Shown: positions 35,574 through 42,111 of the stretch, piece after piece | How positions within the stretch are numbered: the stretch's first letter is position 1 | Layout: each line of letters opens with the position of its first letter | Origin: Flavobacterium flevense | Lineage (GTDB): Bacteria; Bacteroidota; Bacteroidia; Flavobacteriales; Flavobacteriaceae | DNA: 64,000 nucleotides | Direction of reading: 5' to 3' | Assembly: GCF_900142775.1 (NCBI RefSeq) | Contig: NZ_FRCC01000008.1 | Span: forward strand, 124,001-188,000 | Translations under genes and position numbers: made by a program | The notes under the pieces: generated by a model | The model's input: the letters and a program-made list of their open reading frames with translations, nothing else | Told to the model about the DNA's origin: nothing | Databases searched by the model: none

Positions 35574-35975
35574 TGTCACACTGAGCCTGTCGAAGTGCTT
35601 GTTAAAACTAACATAGTGTAAATATGTAGCCCTAAACTCCAAACAAATGAAAACATATTTTGTCTATATTTTAAAATGTGCGGATGAATCCTTTTATACA
35701 GGAATGACAAATAATTTAGAAAGAAGATGCTATGAACACAATATAGGGATTGATATCGAGGCCTATACTTTTAAGAGAAGACCAGTAGAGTTAGTTTGGT
35801 TTGAAATGTTTACTGATCCTACGCAAGCTATTGTAATTGAAAAGAAAATAAAAGGTTGGAGTAGAAGAAAAAAACAAGCATTAATTGATGAAGATTGGGA
35901 TAAATTAGTAAGATATTCAAAAAATTACACTGAGTATGGAAAAGATGACGAGTCTTCGACAAGCTCAGACTGACA
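35574..35975 (+). mobile_element. R1 hairpin unit with a GIY-YIG gene in its loop
   Basis: This unit begins with the same TGTCACACTGAGCCTGTCGA arm as its neighbours (35574) and ends with the same CTTCGACAAGCTCAGACTGACA arm (TGACA at 35971-35975). It is 402 bases long rather than 66 because a complete GIY-YIG gene fills the loop. Neighbouring plain units repeat every 103-106 bases on the downstream side. This looks like a gene-bearing form of the repeat, or an insertion exactly into a loop. Confidence 0.65.
35647..35973 (+). CDS. GIY-YIG family endonuclease-like protein (copy 1)
   Basis: Small protein of 108 residues of the single-domain GIY-YIG (YhbQ/UvrC-N-like) kind. It shows FVYILKCADESFYTGMTNN near 5-23 in the place of the GIY..YIG strand pair, with R27 and H31 (NLERRCYEH), and the metal-binding glutamate in AIVIEKKIKGWSRRKK. 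The last residues (SSTSSD) and the stop codon are read from the right arm of the surrounding R1 hairpin, so the open reading frame ends inside the repeat. Role unknown; nicking or cutting of hairpin DNA of its own repeat is a tempting inference. Confidence 0.85.
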   Translation: MKTYFVYILKCADESFYTGMTNNLERRCYEHNIGIDIEAYTFKRRPVELVWFEMFTDPTQAIVIEKKIKGWSRRKKQALIDEDWDKLVRYSKNYTEYGKDDESSTSSD

Positions 35976-36840
35976 ACAGGACAAGTAGTGAATAGAACAA
36001 GAAATTCCACCATTGTCACACGGAGCCTGTAGAAGTGCTTTTGTAATATTCCAATGTCTTCGACAAGCTCAGACTGACAGTTGTATAAGTAGTGAATAGT
36101 ATAAGAAATTCCACCATTGTCACACTGAGCCTGTCGAAAAGTGTTTTTGGAACATTTCAATGTCTTTGACAATCTCAGACTGACAACAGGGCAAGTAGCG
36201 AATAGAATAAGAAATTCCACTATTGTCACACTGAGCCTGTCGAAGTGCTTTTGCAACTTTCCAATGTCTTCGACAAGCTCAGACTGACAACAGTACAAAT
36301 AGCTAATAGAGTAAGAAATTTCGCTATTGTCATACTGAACCTGTCGAAGTGCATTTATAACTTCCCAATGTCTTCGACAAGCTCAGATTGACAGCTGCAT
36401 AAGTAGCGAATAGAATATGTAATCCACTATTGTCACACTGAGCCTGTCTAAGTGCTTTTGTAATATTCCAATGTCTTCGACAAGCTCAGACTGACAGTTG
36501 TATAAGTAGTGAATAGTATAAGAAATTCCACCATTGTCACACTGAGCCTGTCGAAGTGCATTTATAACTTCCCAATGTCTTTGACAAGCTTAGACTGACA
36601 ACAGTACAAATGGCTAATAGAGTAAGAAATTCCACTATTGTCACACTGAACCTGTCGAAGTGCATTTATAACTTCCCAATGTTTTTGACAAGCTTAGACT
36701 GACAACAGTACAAGTAGTGAGTAGAATAAGAAATTCCACCATTGTCACACTGAGCCTGTCGAAGTGCTTGTGCAACTTTCCAATGTCTTTAAGAAGTCCA
36801 GAATAAGTAGTGAAAGAAGTAAATCGAATAATATCGCTTT
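35976..36840. repeat. R1 hairpin array, eight further units with ~104-base period
   Basis: Right arms start near 36058, 36162, 36268, 36372, 36476, 36579, 36682 and (degenerate) 36786, a spacing of 103-106 bases. Each unit is TGTCACACTGAGCCTGTCGA...CTTCGACAAGCTCAGACTGACA followed by about 38 spacer bases. Later units carry compatible changes (for example CTTTGACAAGCTTAGACTGA). Long open frames across the array are artefacts of the repeat. It fills most of the gap between the GIY-YIG gene and the NeuB-type gene. Confidence 0.95.
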
Positions 36841-36894
36841 ATATTATTTTTATAAAATAAATTTAATTTTATTTGTTGTACCAAAATGAACTAA

Positions 36895-37770
36895 ATGAAC
36901 CACTATAAAAAACCTTATGTCATTGCCGAAATCGGATGTAATCACAAAGGAGAGATGGAAATAGCTAAAGAATTGATCAAAATAGCTAAGATATTCTGCA
37001 ATGCGGATGCTGTGAAATTCCAAAAAAGAAACAATAAAGAATTATTGACTGAAGCACAATACAATGCCCCTCATCCCAACAGTTCTAATGCTTATGGCGC
37101 AACTTATGGTGAACATCGTGAATATCTGGAATTTGATATTCAACAACACAGTGAATTAAAAAAATACTGTGAGTCAATAGGAATAACTTATTCAACTTCA
37201 GTTTGGGACACAACCTCAGCAAGAGAAATTGCTTCTTTGAATCCGGAGTTTATTAAAATACCTTCGGCCTGTAATAATAATTATCAAATGCTGTCCTGGC
37301 TTTGCGAAAATTATCAGGGCGAAATTCATATTTCCACAGGAATGACTACCAAAGAGGAAACCGAAGATTTAGTGCGTTTTTTTATTGAAAAGAAACGGAA
37401 TCAGGATTTGGTATTGTACAATTGTACTTCGGGTTATCCGGTACCTTTTGAAGATGTTTGCCTGTTAGATATCAATTTGTTACAACAAAAATATGCCGAC
37501 AAAGTGAAGCACATTGGTTTCTCAGGGCATCATTTGGGTATCGCAATAGATATAGCTGCTTATACTTTAGGAGCAAATATCATCGAAAGACATTATACCT
37601 TAGACAGAACCTGGAAAGGAACTGATCATGCCGCTTCCTTAGAACCTATGGGCTTGCGTAAATTAAGTCGCGATTTAAGTGCCGTTTATTCGGCTTTGAC
37701 ATTCAAATCTACAGATATTTTACCCATTGAGCAGGTACAAAGAGAGAAGTTGAAGAATCAGAAAGGGTAA
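36895..37770 (+). CDS. NeuB-type nonulosonate synthase lacking the SAF domain
   Basis: TIM-barrel synthase of 291 residues: VIAEIGCNHKGEMEIAKELI at 9-28, VKFQKR, STSVWDTTSA, KIPSACNNN, HISTGMTT, LYNCTSGYP and a late ERHYTLDRTWKGTDHAASL. It condenses PEP with a hexose or HexNAc, or its 6-phosphate, to a nine-carbon sugar acid. Classical NeuB proteins have about 340-350 residues with a C-terminal SAF (antifreeze-like) domain; this one stops after the barrel. Together with the cytidylyltransferase-HAD fusion this suggests the 9-phosphate route (KDN-9-P or Neu5Ac-9-P synthase). No NeuC-type epimerase is in the window. Confidence 0.85.
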   Translation: MNHYKKPYVIAEIGCNHKGEMEIAKELIKIAKIFCNADAVKFQKRNNKELLTEAQYNAPHPNSSNAYGATYGEHREYLEFDIQQHSELKKYCESIGITYSTSVWDTTSAREIASLNPEFIKIPSACNNNYQMLSWLCENYQGEIHISTGMTTKEETEDLVRFFIEKKRNQDLVLYNCTSGYPVPFEDVCLLDINLLQQKYADKVKHIGFSGHHLGIAIDIAAYTLGANIIERHYTLDRTWKGTDHAASLEPMGLRKLSRDLSAVYSALTFKSTDILPIEQVQREKLKNQKG

Positions 37771-37782
37771 ATAGTCAAATAG

Positions 37783-37919
37783 TGTCATTTCGACCACAGG
37801 GAGAAATAACATAAAGATATTCCACAAAGAGAGAAGATAAAAGTATTTACAATTCGTTGTATTTAATATAATCATCGAAATGAAATGCAGGATGTGATTC
37901 CTCCTGCGTCGGAATGACA
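37783..37919. repeat. Palindromic repeat family R2, unit 1 (137 bases)
   Basis: Starts TGTCATTTCGACCACAGGGA and ends TCCTCCTGCGTCGGAATGAC plus A. The end arm read in reverse complement (GTCATTCCGACGCAGGAGGA) matches the start arm imperfectly. The interior is AT-rich and without a gene. Unit 2 has the same length. Confidence 0.9.
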
Positions 37920-37933
37920 CACTGGGAGAGTTT

Positions 37934-38070
37934 TGTCATTTCGACCAGAGGGAGAAATCACATAAAGATATTCCACAAAGAGAGAAGATAAAAGTATTTA
38001 CAATTTATTGTATTAAATATAATCATCGAAATGAAATGCAGGATGCGATTCCTCCTGCGTCGGAATGACA
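37934..38070. repeat. Palindromic repeat family R2, unit 2 (137 bases)
   Basis: Same sequence as unit 1 with few changes, same 137-base length from TGTCA to TGACA, separated from unit 1 by 14 bases. The close similarity of the interiors as well as the arms suggests movement or duplication as a whole unit. Confidence 0.9.
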
Positions 38071-38081
38071 CCTAGATGTTT

Positions 38082-38552
38082 TTTTATTTAGAGTACACGG
38101 AGAAATCACATAAAATATTTTATAAAACAAGAAAAATTCCCTACTGGAAAGTAATTTTAGTATATTCGATTTATTTTCAATGTATTAAAAGTTAATTGGT
38201 CTATGTATGAGCTAAACCAGGGATACCATACTTATTATGTCTATATAATTACAAATAGTTATAGAAGTACTTTTTATATTGGAATGACCAATAATTTGAA
38301 ACAACGACTACAACAACATCATCAGAATATAGTAGACAGTAATAAAACTTTTGCCGCTAAATATAATATTGAATTTCTAGTTTATTATGAAAAACATACT
38401 TGGGTACATCAAGCAATTCTTCGAGAGAAAGAATTAAAAAGTTGGAGAAGAGAAAAGAAATTAGAATTGATACGGTCTTTCAATTCAGATTTTGAGTTTT
38501 TAAATGATAGATTTAAAAGTAGGGATGCGATTCCTCCTGCGTCGGAATGACA
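38082..38552 (+). mobile_element. R2 unit with a GIY-YIG gene in its interior
   Basis: The left arm is worn at its outermost bases but keeps the phrase GGAGAAATCACATAAA at the spacing seen in units 1 and 2. The right arm GCGATTCCTCCTGCGTCGGA ending in TGACA (38548-38552) is intact. The unit measures about 471 bases instead of 137 because it contains a GIY-YIG gene. This parallels the gene-bearing R1 unit at 35574-35975. Confidence 0.6.
38203..38550 (+). CDS. GIY-YIG family endonuclease-like protein (copy 2)
   Basis: Small protein of 115 residues with the GIY-YIG layout: YYVYIITNSYRSTFYIGMTN near 11-30, R35 and H39/H40 (LKQRLQQHH), and the glutamate of AILREKELKSWRREKK near 70-85. It is not a recent copy of the gene at 35647; similarity is mostly limited to family motifs. 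Its final residues RDAIPPASE and the stop are encoded by the right arm of the surrounding R2 repeat, just as copy 1 ends in the right arm of R1. Confidence 0.85.
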   Translation: MYELNQGYHTYYVYIITNSYRSTFYIGMTNNLKQRLQQHHQNIVDSNKTFAAKYNIEFLVYYEKHTWVHQAILREKELKSWRREKKLELIRSFNSDFEFLNDRFKSRDAIPPASE

Positions 38553-38566
38553 CACTAGGAGGGTTT

Positions 38567-38605
38567 TGTCATTTAGACCAAACGGAGAAATCACATAAAG
38601 TAGAG
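38567..38605. repeat. Truncated R2 left arm
   Basis: TGTCATTTAGACCAAACGGA followed by GAAATCACATAAAG matches the beginning of R2 units 1 and 2, then homology ends. A remnant of a further unit directly after the gene-bearing one. Confidence 0.7.
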
Positions 38606-38700
38606 GCCATGGTGTTCCTATTATTTTAGAACGCTATCATATTACATTTTGTTATTTTGTTTTTTTCTAAAAATAAAAACCAATATATCCCCAATACCCT

Positions 38701-38708
38701 TATTTTTG
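38701..38708 (+). promoter_or_regulatory. Putative -7 box for the gene at 38740
   Basis: TATTTTTG matches TAnnTTTG and ends 31 bases before the ATG. No convincing TTTG lies upstream at the -33 distance. Confidence 0.45.
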
Positions 38709-38739
38709 TTCCAATTTTTTAAAACACTTTTCATAGTAA

Positions 38740-40149
38740 ATGACAAACAAAAAAATCCTCGTTTTTTTTCCTGACGGTGTAGGACTACGCAATTTTGCTT
38801 TTACAAAGTTTAAGGAAATTGGCGAACAAAGAGGAAACCAAATTATATATTGGAATAATACTGCTTTTCAATTAAAAGAAGAGCTAGGGTTTGAAGAGAT
38901 CAAAATTCGAACTCAAAGGATTCACCCGTTGACACCATTATTTTGCCGGATTAGAAAACACATTGAACTGAATGTAGCAACTAAAAAGCTTGCTGATGCT
39001 GTTTACCAAACCTATAAATTCCCATTTAATTATAACGGAATAAAAAACACGCAGATGACGCTTTTTATCAGATTGTTAATAAGTTTTAATTCTTCCGAAA
39101 AAGGAATTCTCCGTATCCGAAAGCGCATTAATAAACTCGAACGGTCCACTGCAAAATACCGATATTGTAAAGCCCAATTGCAAGAAATCAAACCCGATTT
39201 GGTTTTTTGTACAACCCAGCGTGCTACTCAGTCTATAGGAGCCTTACTGGCAGCTCAGGATTTAGGGATTCCCACGCTTACTTTTGTGTATTCCTGGGAC
39301 AATGTGCCTAAGGCGATGCAGCTGGTAGAAACCGATTACTATTGTGTTTGGAGCGATTTAATGAAAAAGGAAATGCTGCAATACTATCCTTTCATCAAAG
39401 AAAATCAATTAATTGTTACCGGAACACCTCAGTTTGAACCGCATTACGATACTTCTTTATTGCAAAGCAGAGCTGAATTTTGCTCTGAATATAATTTAGA
39501 CACCGGAAAAAAATACATTTGTTTTTCGGGTGATGACGAGACCACTTCTCCTTTGGACCAATATTATCTGGAAGATTTAGCAAATGCTGTTCGGGTTTTG
39601 AATTCTAAAGGATATAATTTAGGCATCATTTATAGAAAATGTCCTGTAGATACAACTCACAGGTATGATGAAGTAATCGAAGCCCATAAAGATATGATTA
39701 CAGTTATTGATCCGCTATGGAAGGCGATGGGCAAACAATGGAACGAAGTTTTTCCAACTAAAGCCGATTTGAAATTATTGCACAATGTCTGTGCACATTC
39801 GGAGTTGGTTACCAATGTTTGTTCGTCCACCGTATTTGATTTTGTGGCACATAATAAACCTTGTATATATTATAATTATGAGCAGCCTCAATTAAAAAAG
39901 GGAATTCGGGATATAGGACAAAATTACAACTATGTTCATTTTAGAAGTATGCCAAGTTCGGAAGCGGCTATTTTTTGTACCGATAAAAACCACTTAGAAA
40001 GTCAGATTGAAGCTGTCCTTAAAGGTAATTTGTCGAATGTTCCCGAAGGAAAAAAATGGTATAAAATTGTGGCTGGCGAAACTCCAATTCAGGCTTCAGA
40101 AAAAATTTGGAATGCTATTGATAAGATTGTTAATCAAAATAATTATTAA
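38740..40149 (+). CDS. Putative GT-B-type glycosyl- or glycerophosphotransferase
   Basis: Protein of 469 residues that I cannot name. It opens with an N-terminal Rossmann-like start (KKILVFFPDGVGLRNFAF). It has GIPTLTFVYSWDNVPKAM near 180-197, VTGTPQFEPHYD near 227, CFSGDDET, and late VCSSTVFDFVAHNKPCIYYN near 370-389, where GT-B proteins of the CDP-glycerol/KpsS kind bind the donor. No membrane helices. Directly after the nonulosonate genes and before the MBOAT gene; a transferase for the CMP-activated acid is possible but unproven. Confidence 0.5.
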   Translation: MTNKKILVFFPDGVGLRNFAFTKFKEIGEQRGNQIIYWNNTAFQLKEELGFEEIKIRTQRIHPLTPLFCRIRKHIELNVATKKLADAVYQTYKFPFNYNGIKNTQMTLFIRLLISFNSSEKGILRIRKRINKLERSTAKYRYCKAQLQEIKPDLVFCTTQRATQSIGALLAAQDLGIPTLTFVYSWDNVPKAMQLVETDYYCVWSDLMKKEMLQYYPFIKENQLIVTGTPQFEPHYDTSLLQSRAEFCSEYNLDTGKKYICFSGDDETTSPLDQYYLEDLANAVRVLNSKGYNLGIIYRKCPVDTTHRYDEVIEAHKDMITVIDPLWKAMGKQWNEVFPTKADLKLLHNVCAHSELVTNVCSSTVFDFVAHNKPCIYYNYEQPQLKKGIRDIGQNYNYVHFRSMPSSEAAIFCTDKNHLESQIEAVLKGNLSNVPEGKKWYKIVAGETPIQASEKIWNAIDKIVNQNNY

Positions 40150-40188
40150 AAGGTTTCTTTATCTGAGAAACAATTTCATTATAATGGT

Positions 40189-40258
40189 CTTCGACAGGCT
40201 CAGACTGACATTAGAGTAATATTTTCAATACTGTTATCCCGAGCTTGTCGAGGGATAA
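40189..40258. repeat. R1-type arm and small TTATCCC palindrome
   Basis: CTTCGACAGGCTCAGACTGA (40189 on) is a lone R1 right arm. It is followed at 40234-40258 by TTATCCCGAGCTTGTCGAGG-GATAA, a short palindrome that contains a GAGCTTGTCGA core like the R1 left arm. Confidence 0.7.
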
Positions 40259-40260
40259 AC

Positions 40261-40375
40261 CTCTAACCTCTAACCTCTAACCTCTAACCTCTAACCTCTA
40301 ACCTCTAACCTCTAACCTCTAACCTCTAACCTCTAACCTCTAACCTCTAACCTCTAACTTCTAACTTCTAACTTC
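40261..40375. repeat. Heptamer array (CTCTAAC) x14 then (TTCTAAC) x2
   Basis: Fourteen perfect CTCTAAC units (40261-40358) are followed by two TTCTAAC units and a partial one, ending four bases before the ATG of the MBOAT gene. The reverse complement, GTTAGAG/GTTAGAA, is the unit of the degenerate heptamers near 18758 and 20275. The array occupies the whole place where the leader or promoter of the MBOAT gene should be. Confidence 0.95.
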
Positions 40376-40379
40376 AAAA

Positions 40380-41813
40380 ATGTTCTTCAATTCCTTAAGC
40401 TTTGCCATATTCCTGCCCATAGTATTTGTCTTATATTGGTTTGTGTGCAATAAAAACAAAACCACACAAAACACTTTATTAATAATTGCCAGTTATTATT
40501 TCTATTCCTGTTGGGACTGGCGATTTTTATTTTTATTGGTTTTTTCCACATTTTTAGATTATTACACGGGAATCCGAATTGAAAAAAGCCGGAAAGAAAG
40601 CGGTCGCAAATTCTGGTTTTGGCTGAGTATTGGAATCAATTTGGGCTTTTTAGGATTGTTCAAATACTACAATTTCTTCGCTGCTTCTTTTGCTGAGCTA
40701 ATGCAGGGTTTTGGTTTGAAAACTTCTCCGTTTTTATTGGATGTGGTGTTACCGGTTGGTATTTCGTTCTATACTTTTCACGGTCTGTCTTATGTAATTG
40801 ATATTTATTACAAAAGAATCAAAGCCGAATATAATTTTGTAGATTATTCACTGTTTGTGAGTTATTTTCCGCTTTTGGTAGCAGGACCTATCGAAAGAGC
40901 AACTCATTTATTACCTCAGGTCAAAGTAAAACGAGAATTTGATTTTGGCAGAGCCAAAGAAGGAATTTACCAAATGCTCTGGGGCTTATTTAAAAAAGTA
41001 GTAATTGCAGATACCTGTGCCACTTATGCCAATGCCATTTTTGATCATTATGAAACAATGAATTCGCTTTCATTAGTTTTAGGTTCTGTATATTTTGCTT
41101 TCCAAATTTATGGTGATTTTTCAGGTTATTCAGATATGGCTTTGGGAATGTCAAAACTCTTCGGAATCGATTTACTTAAAAACTTTAATTACCCGTATTT
41201 CTCTCGAGATATAGCCGAATTCTGGCGTCGTTGGCATATTTCTTTGTCTTCCTGGTTTCGTGATTATTTATATATTCCGCTGGGAGGAAGCAAGGGCGGA
41301 CTCTGGATGAAAATCAGAAACACATTTATTATCTTTTTAGTCAGTGGTTTTTGGCATGGTGCTAATTGGACGTATGTTGCCTGGGGATTCATCAACGCGC
41401 TGTATTTTTTACCCTTACTTTTAAGCAAATCCAACCGAAATAATTTGGATACCGTTGTTTTAGATAAAAGCTGGAATTCCGTTAAGACAATAACAAGTAT
41501 CTTAATCACTTTTGTACTGACTTGTCTGGCCTGGATTTTTTTCAGGGCAAAAACCATCACCGATGCCGTTTTGTATATCAATAATATGTTTACAAACAAT
41601 CATTATACCTCGCAATATCTAACAAATGAAAGATACAATTACGAATTAATTATCTTGGTATTAGTATTTGTTATTGTCGAATGGAACAATCGCACTAAAG
41701 TAGAACCGATCTCAGGCAAATATCAAACTATCAAATTAGCTTTTTGCTTAGCGGCCATAATAACCTTGGGAACCTATTCAGATTACAAGGAATTTATTTA
41801 TTTTCAGTTTTAA
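40380..41813 (+). CDS. MBOAT-family membrane O-acyltransferase (AlgI/DltB-like)
   Basis: Polytopic protein of 477 residues with ten or more helices. Motifs are LPVGISFYTFHGLSYVID, FPLLVAGPIERATHLLPQ, FQIYGDFSGYSDMALGMSKL, FWRRWHISLSSWFRDYLYIP and the catalytic histidine in SGFWHGANWTYVAWG. MBOATs of this class transfer acyl (usually acetyl) groups across the inner membrane to a periplasmic acceptor protein that modifies polysaccharide. The SGNH-like gene at 42112 is the expected partner. The start codon lies directly behind a 16-unit heptamer array. Confidence 0.92.
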   Translation: MFFNSLSFAIFLPIVFVLYWFVCNKNKTTQNTLLIIASYYFYSCWDWRFLFLLVFSTFLDYYTGIRIEKSRKESGRKFWFWLSIGINLGFLGLFKYYNFFAASFAELMQGFGLKTSPFLLDVVLPVGISFYTFHGLSYVIDIYYKRIKAEYNFVDYSLFVSYFPLLVAGPIERATHLLPQVKVKREFDFGRAKEGIYQMLWGLFKKVVIADTCATYANAIFDHYETMNSLSLVLGSVYFAFQIYGDFSGYSDMALGMSKLFGIDLLKNFNYPYFSRDIAEFWRRWHISLSSWFRDYLYIPLGGSKGGLWMKIRNTFIIFLVSGFWHGANWTYVAWGFINALYFLPLLLSKSNRNNLDTVVLDKSWNSVKTITSILITFVLTCLAWIFFRAKTITDAVLYINNMFTNNHYTSQYLTNERYNYELIILVLVFVIVEWNNRTKVEPISGKYQTIKLAFCLAAIITLGTYSDYKEFIYFQF

Positions 41814-41849
41814 GATGATCATAAGTTTCGTCACGTGTATTTTGTATTG

Positions 41850-41978
41850 TCCTTAGCTTCTGCAGTCGAGTGTCAAATGTTTGAAGAATACGTAAAAAGA
41901 AAAGCTGTTTGAGCGTAGCGAGTTCTTTTCTTTTAGTATTCGAAAACTTATTTGACCGACGAAGAAGTGTTAGACTTG
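41850..41978. repeat. Large imperfect palindrome (~120 bases)
   Basis: The left half, with GTCAAATGTTTGAAGAATAC and AAAAAGAAAAG, pairs with the right half, with CTTTTCTTTTAGTATTC and ACTTATTTGAC. Outer arms CTTCT..GTCG and CGACGAAGAAG continue the pairing. The centre is TGTTTGAGCGTAGCGA. An open minus-strand frame across it looks like a by-product. Together with the flanks it fills the gap between the MBOAT and SGNH genes. Confidence 0.75.
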
Positions 41979-42033
41979 AAATCGAAGATTCATGAATACC
42001 GAAAAACAATAAGAATGCATGAATATTTTTTTG

Positions 42034-42061
42034 TTTCTTTTTTGATCAAGCAAAAAAGAAA
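42034..42061. repeat. Perfect 11-base stem hairpin TTTCTTTTTTG/CAAAAAAGAAA
   Basis: TTTCTTTTTTG, loop ATCAAG, then CAAAAAAGAAA. It is AT-only apart from two pairs, so weak as an intrinsic terminator, but it may stop or stabilise transcripts. It lies 50 bases before the next ATG. Confidence 0.5.
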
Positions 42062-42111
42062 GAGGGTTTGCAAATTTAAGACAACATCCATTAAAAATTG
42101 AAATTTAAAAA

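Noticed and set aside
35828-36298. Long minus-strand open frame across the R1 array (also 35059-35475)
   Set aside because: The translation is a periodic repeat (QSELVEDIG, LSKTL) created by the hairpin units. Repeat length not being a multiple of three changes frames along the array, and part of it overlaps the GIY-YIG gene or the cytidylyltransferase gene.
35323-36840. CRISPR array
   Set aside because: The period is about 104 bases, the spacers are nearly the same in all units, and the repeated part is a hairpin rather than a 25-40 base repeat with unique spacers. No cas genes are nearby.
40007-40219. Plus-strand frame of 70 codons at the 3' end of the gene at 38740
   Set aside because: Most of it is a shadow of the larger gene in another frame, and its tail runs into an R1 arm.
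41794-42009. Minus-strand frame of 71 codons between the MBOAT and SGNH genes
   Set aside because: It lies within a large palindrome, has no recognisable domain and overlaps the MBOAT 3' end.
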